A stretch of DNA of 64,000 nt from Methanomassiliicoccaceae archaeon. GTDB lineage: Archaea > Thermoplasmatota > Thermoplasmata > Methanomassiliicoccales > Methanomethylophilaceae. This document shows, in pieces, positions 51,459-59,623 of the stretch. Positions within the stretch are counted from its first letter, which is position 1, and every line of letters begins with the position of its first letter. A program made the translations under genes and the position numbers. The stretch lies in contig JAYFOZ010000002.1 of assembly GCA_034928305.1 (NCBI GenBank), forward strand, positions 496,001-560,000, in the 5' to 3' direction. Under the pieces are notes generated by a model. It did not search any database and was not told where the DNA came from. It saw only the letters and a list, made by a program, of their open reading frames with translations.

Positions 51459-52042
51459 TTCATCATCTCGTATACTTTATCCAAGTTCTCGCCGGTCTTT
51501 ACAGATATAGGTAATAAGGGCTTGCTCGGGAATTCGGAAGCCATCCATTCTTTGATTTCTTTCATTTTCTCAGGAGTGGCAAGGTCGCTCTTGTTGATCA
51601 GTATGAAGTCGCTTCCGTGCATCTGCCTCCTGAAGAACTCTTCTTTCTTCTTTATCAGGTCGTCAAATCTCTGCACATCTACAATTCCGATTATGAATGT
51701 CCCGTCTGGGTCGATCATAGATATGCGAACCAGCTCCTTCACTTTGTGCGGTAAGGCGAGCCCGGTGGGTTCCACGATTATTATGTCGGGATCTATGTCT
51801 CTCTTAATATTCTGTAATGCATTTTGAAGCGTTCCTGAAAGCGAGCAGCATATGCACCCGTTGGGGAGTTCGATCGCATCGTATCCCTCGGCCTTGAGGG
51901 TCGCGCCGTCCACGCCGACCTCGCCGGATTCGTTCACAAGAAGCGCCACACGTAATTTTCTCTCGATGTACATTGACGCGAGCTTCATCAACAGGCTGGT
52001 TTTTCCGCTTCCGAGGAAACCGCCCAGAATATAAACATACAT
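51455..52042 (-). CDS. CobW/COG0523-family metallochaperone GTPase
   Basis: A 195-residue G3E GTPase. Walker A is GGFLGSGKTSLLM (residues 7-19), switch ESGEVGVDG, the metal-binding C-x-C-C motif of COG0523 is NGCICCSLSG (about 63-72), Walker B-like IIVEPTGLALP, and the base-specificity loop ILINKSDL. It is shorter than classical CobW because the C-terminal CobW_C domain is missing, like HypB/UreG-sized members. COG0523 proteins deliver Zn2+, Co2+ or other metals. First gene of the operon with the His-rich protein and ramA. Confidence 0.85.
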   Translation of the reverse strand: MYVYILGGFLGSGKTSLLMKLASMYIERKLRVALLVNESGEVGVDGATLKAEGYDAIELPNGCICCSLSGTLQNALQNIKRDIDPDIIIVEPTGLALPHKVKELVRISMIDPDGTFIIGIVDVQRFDDLIKKKEEFFRRQMHGSDFILINKSDLATPEKMKEIKEWMASEFPSKPLLPISVKTGENLDKVYEMMK

Positions 52043-52399
52043 GACTAGTGAACTGAGGAGATGTTATTTATGCATTTACCAACGACATTCGGAAATAACA
52101 AACCGACCCACAATGATCGCAATACAGTAACACAAATATCATTTCTGTGTTAAAAAAATCTTTATATATGTATGAATCGCCAAGATGTCTGATTATTATA
52201 ATGGATAAGTGGTAAAAGGCTTGTTTTTTATCGATTGGACCATCATTGACCTTTGTCATGATGGATGTAAATATAATACATACAAAAACAGCTGGCTGTT
52301 GTATCTTATGGCAAATGTTTATAAAGTAAATCTTAACACCGATATTAAATATATATGTATCAGTAGGCATTTTTGATAGATATAGATGAGGACCTATCA

Positions 52400-52423
52400 T
52401 CCATCCACGAAACGACATTTATA
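52400..52423 (+). promoter_or_regulatory. mtaC1 promoter: shared box plus TATA
   Basis: TCCATCCACGAAACG (52400-52414) followed by TTTATA (52418-52423). The same 15 bases and TATA arrangement precede mtaC2 at 55401-55424, while the DNA further upstream differs. It covers the position of the BRE and a possible regulator site. The remaining 350 bases to the cobW-like gene are AT-rich with no credible gene. Confidence 0.65.
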
Positions 52424-52446
52424 CCCTCAAGTAGAATACCAATTCA

Positions 52447-52465
52447 CAGGCGCAAGCCTGGGAGG
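52447..52465 (+). promoter_or_regulatory. mtaC1 leader hairpin (GCAA tetraloop) abutting the ribosome-binding site
   Basis: CAGGC-GCAA-GCCTG followed at once by GGAGG and nine bases later by the ATG at 52475. It begins about 29 bases after the TATA box, so it should be at the very 5' end of the mRNA. The mtaC2 leader has CAGGT-GCAA-ACCTG in the same place, a compensatory C-G to T-A change. Confidence 0.65.
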
Positions 52466-52474
52466 AAAAACACT

Positions 52475-53260
52475 ATGCTTAGCAGCAAAGGAGTAGACTT
52501 CAGCAAGATACTGAGGCGCTATGATGTCGACCAGCAGGTCGCAGCCACCCCGCAAGAGATGGCGAAAGAGATGCTCCCGCATGACCCAGTTTTTAAAAAG
52601 GTCGCGGAAGAGGTACTCTACATGAGGTTTAAGACCGTGGGCCCCGTTGTCAACGAAGCCCTCAAGGAGAAGAAACCGCTCGATGTTATCAACGAGGGGC
52701 TTGTTGCAGGAATGGAAATCGTCGCAAAGCTTTACGCAGAGCACGTTTACTACCTGCCCGAAATCATGTTGGCCGCAAAGACCATGGAGATCGGAATCGC
52801 CCTTGCAGAGAAGAAGCTCGAGGGTGGAAAGATGAAGGCCAAGGCCACCGTGATAATGCACGCTGCCGAGGGAGACCCCCACGACATCGGGAAGAACATC
52901 GCGGCAATCATGACCAAGGCGGCCGGTTACGATGTCATCGACATGGGAAGAGACGTCCCTGTCACCGAGGTTATAGCCAAGACCGTCGAGGTAAAGCCGC
53001 TGTTCGTTTCCGGAACCGCGCTCATGACCACGACGATGTCCGCGTTCCCCAGGATCGCAGCGGGATTCATGGCGAAAGGCATGAACATCCCGTTCATGGG
53101 ATGCGGCGGCGCAGTCAACAGGGAGTACGCCAACTCGTACGACCTCGGAATTTATTCCGACAAGGCCGCGCAGACGCCCCCGATCGCCGACAAGATCCTT
53201 GCCGGATATGACTGGAAGAAAGTCAGGGAAGAGTGGGACAACATTGTAAGGGGTGATTAA
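52475..53260 (+). CDS. mtaC: Methanol-specific corrinoid protein, copy 1
   Basis: A 261-residue MtaC: it accepts the methyl group of methanol on its cobalt and passes it to the CoM methyltransferase. A helical cap domain (residues 1-120) is followed by the B12-binding domain with the D-x-H-x-x-G motif GDPHDIGKN; His136 is the lower cobalt ligand. GTALMTTTMSAFPRI and FMGCGGAVN line the cofactor pocket. ATG 52475 has GGAGG upstream; an earlier in-frame ATG lies before the promoter and is not used. mtaB1 follows after two bases. Very similar to copy 2. Confidence 0.96.
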   Translation: MLSSKGVDFSKILRRYDVDQQVAATPQEMAKEMLPHDPVFKKVAEEVLYMRFKTVGPVVNEALKEKKPLDVINEGLVAGMEIVAKLYAEHVYYLPEIMLAAKTMEIGIALAEKKLEGGKMKAKATVIMHAAEGDPHDIGKNIAAIMTKAAGYDVIDMGRDVPVTEVIAKTVEVKPLFVSGTALMTTTMSAFPRIAAGFMAKGMNIPFMGCGGAVNREYANSYDLGIYSDKAAQTPPIADKILAGYDWKKVREEWDNIVRGD

Positions 53261-53262
53261 AA

Positions 53263-54660
53263 ATGGCAGTAACCAGATACACAAAAGTAGCATACAAGGA
53301 CGCTGACGAGCTTATTTTCGGACGCGCACAGCACCCCGTCTCGTACGGATTCGGCATAAAAGTCGGAGCCGGAAGGGTCATACCCGAACTCAACTACGCC
53401 CCCCGCCCGGGAACGGAGAGGGATGTCGAGAAGTTCAGGAGAGAATACGTCGACTACATATGCAAAGATGCTCTCGACAGGGCCATCACCGCAGGTATGC
53501 CCGACCTCCAGATGGAGACCGAGTGGGTCTCGCAGATGAACCAGAAGAAACTGGCCGTGCCGGTCGTTTCGGGACAGGCGGAAATATGCGAGAAGTACCA
53601 CGAGGAGTACGGAATCAACACAGCTATGAGGCAGACCATTCCTGACCAGCGTGAGGCCGACCACGGACTCCGCCCCGGAATGGACAAGAAGTTCTCCTAC
53701 CCCGAGAAGCTCATCGAATGCGCTGAGATGGCTTGCGAGAACGGTGCACACGTCTTCTCCGTCGAATCGATGGGTGGAAAAGAGCTGGCGGACAACGCGG
53801 TCACCCAGGGTGACATCGTTTCCTTCCTCTTCGGTGTAGGATACCTCGGATCCATAGACATGACCTACATCTGGCAGCAGTTTGTGGACATATGCAAGAA
53901 GAACAAGGTGACCCCCGGAGGAGACACGAACTGTTCCGGAGCCAACACGTCCATGTTCATGGCGGGCGGATTCCTGGACAACGATGTTCAGAGGACGTTC
54001 TCCGCGATCACCAGGGCCATCGCATCCGCGAGGACCCTGTGCGCATGGGAGTGCGGAGCCACAGGTCCCGACAAGGACTGCGGCTACGAAGGACCCATAT
54101 GCAAAGCGGTCGCCGGAAAGCCAACGGCCCAGGAAGGAAAGAACTGCCAGTGCGCGCACTGCGACCTGCAGGGCAACCTGATGGCATCCACCTGTGACCT
54201 GTGGTCCAACGAGTCCGTCGAGTACCACCCCGAATTCGGAGGATCCTCAGTCGCATGCTGGCTCGGGTCCCTCGGATACGAGGTCGCTCTGATGAACACC
54301 TCGATCCAGCTGGGACAGGACAAGACCCTCAGGGACTTGTACATGTACACCGACAGGACCAGGGGGCCCGAGGGATACATCCTCGCCTACGACCATGCGT
54401 TCATGATCGGAAAAGCCATCGCCGAGCACGGAAACGACCTGTACCTCAGGTCCAAGGCCGCCGGTGAGACCGCAGCGAAGATCATCCTTGACGGATACAA
54501 CTCCAAGGAGCTGCCGCTGACCAAGAAGCAACTGGAAGTCCTTCAGGAATGCCAGAAGCAGATGGCCGCGCTGCCCGACAACGAGGCGAAGTTCGTCGAG
54601 TACTGCACCAAGTTGTACAAGGACGTCCCTGCGTTCAACATAAAGAACTACGGGCTCTGA
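53263..54660 (+). CDS. mtaB: Methanol:corrinoid methyltransferase, copy 1
   Basis: A 465-residue zinc-dependent TIM-barrel enzyme that cleaves the C-O bond of methanol and methylates Co(I) in MtaC. The zinc ligands known from Methanosarcina MtaB (Glu164, Cys220, Cys269) correspond here to Glu168 (FSVESMGG), Cys224 (DTNCSGAN) and Cys273 (PDKDCGYEG), all shifted by four. Length and start (MAVTRYTKVAYKDADELIFG) are typical. It begins two bases after mtaC1 and ends with a hairpin terminator. The central part (about 101-190) differs most from copy 2. Confidence 0.97.
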   Translation: MAVTRYTKVAYKDADELIFGRAQHPVSYGFGIKVGAGRVIPELNYAPRPGTERDVEKFRREYVDYICKDALDRAITAGMPDLQMETEWVSQMNQKKLAVPVVSGQAEICEKYHEEYGINTAMRQTIPDQREADHGLRPGMDKKFSYPEKLIECAEMACENGAHVFSVESMGGKELADNAVTQGDIVSFLFGVGYLGSIDMTYIWQQFVDICKKNKVTPGGDTNCSGANTSMFMAGGFLDNDVQRTFSAITRAIASARTLCAWECGATGPDKDCGYEGPICKAVAGKPTAQEGKNCQCAHCDLQGNLMASTCDLWSNESVEYHPEFGGSSVACWLGSLGYEVALMNTSIQLGQDKTLRDLYMYTDRTRGPEGYILAYDHAFMIGKAIAEHGNDLYLRSKAAGETAAKIILDGYNSKELPLTKKQLEVLQECQKQMAALPDNEAKFVEYCTKLYKDVPAFNIKNYGL

Positions 54661-54696
54661 GAAATCAGGCAAACCTCTTAAACAAACCATTTAAGC

Positions 54697-54711
54697 CCCC
54701 GTAGCACGGGG
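54697..54711 (+). terminator. Terminator of the first mtaCB operon
   Basis: CCCCGT-AGC-ACGGGG, 36 bases after the mtaB1 stop, followed by a pyrimidine-rich CTTCTTTCTCTTTC stretch. Confidence 0.65.
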
Positions 54712-54712
54712 C

Positions 54713-55400
54713 ACCCTTCTTTCTCTTTCTGCAATTTCCACGTCAGATCTCACTTTCTTAAGATTGCCCGTCCTCCCGCAAATCGCAGGCCTCAGGGCAA
54801 GGCTCAAATAGATAATGGAAGGAAATCATGAGATGAAGAAACCCCTCGGCACCGTGTGATGTTAATCCCGCCTGTCTCCCGCCCCCGATGCGATAAATGA
54901 GAGCTCGAGCATTCGGTCGTTTGTAGGTCGTTTCGTGAGGCGAAATCTGTTTTCAACGTAAGTATATACAGATTTCTTTTCGTCGGCCTTATTCGCGCGA
55001 ATATTTGACCCGTATACGCGACTGAGATTCGTATAAGGTAGGCTTTTTGGCAATAGGTCTAGAATACGATAATATGGTCAGCGAATGCAGTGGCGATAGC
55101 CACTTATTCATCGGTTAAGTTCGTAAAAACAAATTTTCTAACTGCAGTCGCGGAATGGTTTCATTACATTTTTACTGCGGGTATCAGTTTTTACATCATA
55201 TAATCGATAAATTTCATTATTCATTTCACAATGTTAATCACAATGCATAGTTTTTTATTTGAATAAAAAATAATAACGATTCCAAAATTAATGATATTTA
55301 TAATAAGTTATTGATATTATATACTGCATTTTTTTTTGATTGGTACCAGAAGCATAAATTTTAATATTATTACATATTTGAAATATTATTGGATACATCG
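54713..55400. other. Long AT-rich gap between the mta operons
   Basis: About 690 bases without a credible gene. The right half is extremely AT-rich. One neat hairpin stands out: AGTGGC-GATA-GCCACT at 55089-55104. A 63-codon minus-strand frame at 54862-55053 has no ribosome-binding site and no recognisable features. The length suggests regulatory sequence or an unrecognised small RNA. Confidence 0.4.
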
Positions 55401-55424
55401 TCCATCCACGAAACGGAATTTATA
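55401..55424 (+). promoter_or_regulatory. mtaC2 promoter: shared box plus TATA
   Basis: TCCATCCACGAAACG (55401-55415), then TTTATA (55419-55424), matching the mtaC1 promoter. Homology to the first copy starts only about here, so the box marks the upstream edge of the duplicated and conserved unit. Confidence 0.65.
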
Positions 55425-55446
55425 GCATCGATTTATTGCCAACTCG

Positions 55447-55465
55447 CAGGTGCAAACCTGGGAGG
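55447..55465 (+). promoter_or_regulatory. mtaC2 leader hairpin (GCAA tetraloop) abutting the ribosome-binding site
   Basis: CAGGT-GCAA-ACCTG followed by GGAGG and the ATG at 55475. Relative to the mtaC1 leader the closing pair next to the loop is T-A instead of C-G, so pairing is kept although both bases changed. Confidence 0.65.
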
Positions 55466-55474
55466 AAAAATAAT

Positions 55475-56260
55475 ATGCTTAGCAGCAAAGGAGTAGACTT
55501 CAGTGGAATACTGAGGCGCTATGATGTCGACCAGCAGGTCGCGGCCACCCCGCAAGAGATGGCTAAAGAGATGCTCCCGCATGACCCCGTTTTTAAAAAG
55601 GTCGCGGAAGAGGTACTCTACATGAGGTTTAAGACCGTAGGGCCCGTCGTCAACGACGCCCTGAAGGAGAAGAAACCGCTCGATGTTATCAACGAGGGGC
55701 TTGTTGCAGGAATGGAGATCGTCGCGAAGCTTTACGCAGAGCACGTGTACTACCTGCCCGAGATCATGATGGCCGCAAAGACCATGGAGATCGGAATAGC
55801 CCTTGCGGAGAAGAAGCTCGAGGGCGGAAAGATGAAGGCCAAGGCCACCGTGATAATGCACGCTGCCGAGGGAGACCCCCACGACATCGGAAAGAACATC
55901 GCGGCCATCATGACCAAGGCGGCCGGTTACGACGTTATCGACATGGGAAGAGATGTCCCTGTCGAAGATGTAGTGGCCAAGACCATGGAGGTCAAGCCCC
56001 TGTTCGTCTCCGGAACCGCGCTCATGACCACGACGATGTCCGCTTTCCCGAGGATTGCAGAAAAATTCATTGCGAAAGGCCTCAACACCCCCCTCATGGG
56101 ATGCGGCGGTGCGGTCAACAGGGAGTACGCCAACTCGTACGACCTCGGAATTTATTCCGACAAGGCTGCCCAGACACCCCCGATCGCCGACAAGATCCTT
56201 GCCGGATACGACTGGAAGAAGGTAAGGGAAGAGTGGGACAATATCATTAGAGGTGAGTAA
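55475..56260 (+). CDS. mtaC: Methanol-specific corrinoid protein, copy 2
   Basis: A 261-residue MtaC nearly identical to copy 1. The same D-x-H-x-x-G motif (GDPHDIGKN, lower ligand His136) and cap domain are present. Most differences fall in residues 155-195 (PVEDVVAKTMEV, EKFIAKGLNTPLMG). Silent differences are scattered, so the copies are not a very recent exact duplication. The start ATG has GGAGG upstream. It forms an operon with mtaB2, one base after its stop. Two copies allow separate regulation, or pairing with different partners. Confidence 0.96.
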   Translation: MLSSKGVDFSGILRRYDVDQQVAATPQEMAKEMLPHDPVFKKVAEEVLYMRFKTVGPVVNDALKEKKPLDVINEGLVAGMEIVAKLYAEHVYYLPEIMMAAKTMEIGIALAEKKLEGGKMKAKATVIMHAAEGDPHDIGKNIAAIMTKAAGYDVIDMGRDVPVEDVVAKTMEVKPLFVSGTALMTTTMSAFPRIAEKFIAKGLNTPLMGCGGAVNREYANSYDLGIYSDKAAQTPPIADKILAGYDWKKVREEWDNIIRGE

Positions 56261-56261
56261 G

Positions 56262-57659
56262 ATGGCAGTTAGCAGATACACAAAGATGGCATACAAAGAT
56301 GCTGACGAACTGATCTTCGGACGCGCGCAGCACCCCGTTTCGTATGGATTCGGAATAAAGGTCGGAGCCGGCCGTGTCATTCCCGAAATAAACTACGCGC
56401 CCCGCCCGGGAACGGAGAGGGACGTAGAGAAGTTCAGAAGGGAGTACGTTGATTACATAACGAAGGACGCCCTCGACAGGGCCGTAACCGCGGGAATGCC
56501 CGACCTCCAGCTGGAGACCGAGTGGGTCTCTCAGATGAACCAGAAGAAGCTGGCAGTGCCTGTCATCGCCGGACAGACCGAGATGTGCGAGAAGTACCAC
56601 GAGGAATACGGTATCAATGCCGCCGTCAGGCACACAGTGCCAGACCAACGTGAGGCAGACCACGGACTCCGCCCCGGAATGGACAAGGAGCGCACCTATC
56701 CCGAGAAGCTCATCGAATGTACCGAGATGGCATGCGAGAACGGTGCCCACGTCTTCTCCGTCGAATCAGTAGGCGGAAAAGAGCTGGCTGACCACGCGGT
56801 CACCCAGGGTGACATCGTAGCCTTCCTCTTCGGTGTCGGTTACCTCGGATCCATAGACATGACCTACATCTGGCAGCAGTTCGTGGACATATGCAAGAAG
56901 AACAAGGTGACCCCCGGAGGAGACACCAACTGTTCCGGAGCCAACACGTCCATGTTCATGGCCGGCGGATTCCTGGACAACGATGTTCAGAGGACGTTCT
57001 CCGCGATCACCAGGGCCATCTCGGCAGCGAGGACCCTGTGCGCATGGGAGTGCGGAGCCACCGGTCCCGACAAGGACTGCGGCTACGAGGGACCCATATG
57101 CAAGGCGGTCGCCGGAAAGCCCACTTCTCAGGAAGGAAAGAACTGCCAGTGCGCCCACTGCGATCTGCAGGGCAACCTGATGGCGTCCACCTGTGACATG
57201 TGGTCCAACGAGTCCGTCGAGTACCACCCCGAATTCGGAGGATCCTCTGTCGCATGCTGGCTCGGAGCCCTCGGATACGAGGTCGCTCTGATGAACACCT
57301 CGATCCAGATGGGACAGGACAAGACCCTCAGGGACTTGTACATGTACACCGACAGAATCAGGGGACCGGAAGCATACATCCTCGCCTACGACCATGCCTT
57401 CATGATCGGAAAGGCCATCGCCGACAACGGAAACAACCTGTACCTCAGGTCCAAGGCCGCCGGTGAGACCGCAGCGAAGATCATCCTTGACGGATACAAC
57501 TCCAAGGAGCTGCCGCTGACCAAGAAGCAGCTGGAAGTCCTTCAGGAATGCCAGAAGCAGATGGCCGCGCTGCCCGACGACGAGGCGAAGTTCGTCGAGT
57601 ACTGCACCAAGTTGTACAAGGACGTCCCTGCGTTCAACATAAAGAACTACGGGCTCTGA
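56262..57659 (+). CDS. mtaB: Methanol:corrinoid methyltransferase, copy 2
   Basis: A 465-residue MtaB with the same zinc ligands (Glu168, Cys224, Cys273). ATG 56262 (MAVSRYTKMAYKDADE) is chosen by alignment with copy 1 and by GAGGTGAG upstream; an in-frame ATG three codons earlier overlaps mtaC2. The C-terminal 250 residues are almost the same as copy 1, also at DNA level, while residues 100-185 carry most of the changes (VIAGQTEMCEKYHEEYGINA). It functions with MtaC in methanol-dependent methanogenesis; the CoM methyltransferase (MtaA/MtbA) is not in the window. Confidence 0.97.
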   Translation: MAVSRYTKMAYKDADELIFGRAQHPVSYGFGIKVGAGRVIPEINYAPRPGTERDVEKFRREYVDYITKDALDRAVTAGMPDLQLETEWVSQMNQKKLAVPVIAGQTEMCEKYHEEYGINAAVRHTVPDQREADHGLRPGMDKERTYPEKLIECTEMACENGAHVFSVESVGGKELADHAVTQGDIVAFLFGVGYLGSIDMTYIWQQFVDICKKNKVTPGGDTNCSGANTSMFMAGGFLDNDVQRTFSAITRAISAARTLCAWECGATGPDKDCGYEGPICKAVAGKPTSQEGKNCQCAHCDLQGNLMASTCDMWSNESVEYHPEFGGSSVACWLGALGYEVALMNTSIQMGQDKTLRDLYMYTDRIRGPEAYILAYDHAFMIGKAIADNGNNLYLRSKAAGETAAKIILDGYNSKELPLTKKQLEVLQECQKQMAALPDDEAKFVEYCTKLYKDVPAFNIKNYGL

Positions 57660-57690
57660 GGCATCGGAAAAACTTCAAACAAACCTTTTA

Positions 57691-57708
57691 GGCCCCCATC
57701 CGGGGGCC
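57691..57708 (+). terminator. Terminator of the second mtaCB operon
   Basis: GGCCCCC-ATCC-GGGGGCC, 31 bases after the mtaB2 stop. Confidence 0.65.
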
Positions 57709-58502
57709 GCCCCTCCTCTATGATCGCGGCAGGCACAGAGGCTCATTTTTCATGTCTGTATTCGTCTGAATATATTTGCACAACAATCTGTGACATCAGA
57801 ATGCGTTCTTTCCAAAGCAATAAAAATAGGGGGGGGAAGAAGAAAGCCCGAGGGCTTGGAAGGTGTGAAACGCACCCGTCCCACGCCACATGGCGAGGAC
57901 CTATACCGGGTACCCGGCTTCCGCCGCTCACAACTTCTATCCATACATTGTTCGACATATATTTAAAACTAATTTAGGTAGTATATATATGAAACAGAGC
58001 ATAGATATATATTTATAAATATATGTATAATAAAAAATAAAATTATTCAGACATATTCTATTGATTTTCTTATAATGAATACGATTGAACTTCAAAAAGA
58101 GCCAGTTAATAGATGCATAGGATATTAAAACGGATCTAATGTCGACAGTTTTGTCATGTCAATATCATTCTATCATCAGTACAGTCAACAAATGCATGAT
58201 AAAATATGCCGATCCATTTCCAAATGTATTTTTCATGTCGAATTAATCAGAGGTCGCAACGGGAATAAATCCGATCTGGCACATCGAAGAGATATGGACC
58301 CTACACAGAAAAAGACGCCTGAAAGGCGAGACGCTCATCTGTCGGAGGCATCTCACGGGAGAATTGTCCGATGGAATGGATATATATCCATAGGATAGGA
58401 ATTACGGCCCGAAATCGGGCCAGTTCTCGAATGCAAAAGAAGGGATTCAGAAAACTCCACGGAAACAGATAGGGTTTTTACGGATGATTCCGTTGACACA
58501 AT
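57709..58502. other. 800-base gap after mtaB2
   Basis: No credible gene seen. It starts mixed in composition, becomes very AT-rich from about 57950 to 58130, and ends with a hairpin GGCCCG-AAAT-CGGGCC at 58406-58421. Short frames at 57743-57958 (minus) and 58156-58398 (plus) have neither ribosome-binding sites nor protein-like composition. Confidence 0.4.
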
Positions 58503-59168
58503 ATGGTCATGCGGCTTACCGGGAAGTTAATATCCAATACGGGGCCGGGGCTGGCCATACAGGAAGCTCTCTATGGTTTCATAATGGCGATGATCTTTGT
58601 CAACGCCGCACAGGCCGGAATATTCACCTTTGATTCCAACGTCCATCTGGCCTTCATCATATTCTCTATGAACTTCACGTGGGGTGTCATCGATGCGCTG
58701 ATAATCATTCTGGTCGGGAGCCTGGAGAGGAAGAGGGACATACAGATACTGTCCAAGAGCAGAGATAACGATTGCGAGGAATGCGAGGCCATAGTAGAGG
58801 ACGATCTGTCCGGTACCATTCTGGGCGCCATAGATCCAAAAGACGAGCGGCAGATAGTGCGGCAGATATTATCTTCGAGGATAGAATCCGAAGAAGAGTT
58901 GCGCAAGGACCGGGCCGACCTCCTTAAGACAGGCATATCTAGTTTCGTGATAACTATTCTCGCGGCCCTTCCGGCGCTGATCCCTCTGCTTCTGATACCC
59001 GATCTTACAACGGCCCTCTTTATTGCTTCTGCTCTGGGCGCCGTGGCTTTATTTTTTGTAGGCTATACCATGAGCAAATACATAGGCGCAAATAAGTGGA
59101 AGATGGCCATTATTCTGACCCTGGTGGGGTGGTCTGTTACTATCATGGCAACCTTTATGGGCGGATGA
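58503..59168 (+). CDS. VIT1/CCC1-like membrane protein
   Basis: A 221-residue membrane protein: two N-terminal helices (ALYGFIMAMIFVNAAQAGIF and a second containing WGVIDALIIILVGSLERKRD), a hydrophilic middle with CEEC and many Asp/Glu (residues 80-140), then three C-terminal helices. This split arrangement with an acidic metal-binding-like middle resembles the VIT1/CCC1 iron/manganese transporter superfamily and related archaeal proteins. The match is by layout and is tentative. It has its own promoter region and is followed by a universal stress gene. Confidence 0.5.
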   Translation: MVMRLTGKLISNTGPGLAIQEALYGFIMAMIFVNAAQAGIFTFDSNVHLAFIIFSMNFTWGVIDALIIILVGSLERKRDIQILSKSRDNDCEECEAIVEDDLSGTILGAIDPKDERQIVRQILSSRIESEEELRKDRADLLKTGISSFVITILAALPALIPLLLIPDLTTALFIASALGAVALFFVGYTMSKYIGANKWKMAIILTLVGWSVTIMATFMGG

Positions 59169-59233
59169 CCGCACGTCGCTTAATTTCCCGGAGCGATAAA
59201 AGATATTTAATCAAAGCAACAGATTACGTTACC

Positions 59234-59623
59234 ATGTCTATTATCCTGGCATATGACGGGAGGCCGGGGACGCGGAGAGCTTTGGATTTTGCGATAAACT
59301 ATTCCAAGATTTCCAAAATGCCTCTTTACATCTATTCCTCCATAGTTTCACGCGACGTTGTGGAGCATGAAAAAGAGTTCGCCAAGGTCAAAACGTATAT
59401 GAAAGAGGCGGAGGACGCCGCAAGAGAGGAGGGCATAGAGGTCCATTCGGTAATAGAGCCGGGGCCTGCCGCCGAAAACGTTCTTGCCGCTGCGTCAAGA
59501 TTCAAGTGCGATATGATCGTGGTCGGAAGGTCGGATAAGACATTTATCGACCGGGTCGTCCTGGGAAGCGTTTCACAGTATGTTGTGAGCCATGCCAAAT
59601 GCAACGTGGTCGTGGTGCATTAA
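59234..59623 (+). CDS. Universal stress protein family (UspA)
   Basis: A 129-residue single-domain UspA fold: IILAYDGRPGTRRALDFAIN at the start, VIEPGPAAENVLAAASRFKC in the middle, then DMIVVGRSDKTFIDRVVLGSVSQYVV. The last part is the ATP-binding G-x2-G-x9-G(S) region, here as GR-S-DK...GS-VS, so the ATP loop is partly kept. ATG 59234 lies about 25 bases after AGATATTTAATC and lacks a ribosome-binding site, so the mRNA is leaderless. Its 3' end overlaps the convergent Fe-S subunit gene by four bases. Confidence 0.85.
   Translation: MSIILAYDGRPGTRRALDFAINYSKISKMPLYIYSSIVSRDVVEHEKEFAKVKTYMKEAEDAAREEGIEVHSVIEPGPAAENVLAAASRFKCDMIVVGRSDKTFIDRVVLGSVSQYVVSHAKCNVVVVH

Noticed and set aside
50832-51827. 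331-codon plus-strand frame opposite the His-rich and CobW genes
   Set aside because: Antisense shadow produced by His/Asp codon runs; the minus-strand products have clear Walker A, C-x-C-C and overlap-coupled starts.
52068-52418. 116-codon minus-strand frame upstream of mtaC1
   Set aside because: Very AT-rich, no ribosome-binding site, covers the shared promoter box, and the translation has no protein-like pattern.
54862-55053. 63-codon minus-strand frame between the mta operons
   Set aside because: No ribosome-binding site, no motif and no operon context.
55433-56380. Minus-strand frame opposite mtaC2 (and 52427-53293 opposite mtaC1)
   Set aside because: Present in both copies only because the sense genes are duplicates; no start signals or recognisable protein features.
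52475-57659. In-frame amber (pyrrolysine) codon in the methyltransferases
   Set aside because: The MtaB proteins are the methanol type, which lacks pyrrolysine; both are uninterrupted and no mtmB, mtbB or mttB gene is in the window.
57743-58398. Short frames after mtaB2 (minus 57743-57958, plus 58156-58398)
   Set aside because: Low-complexity and composition-driven, without start signals or recognisable motifs.
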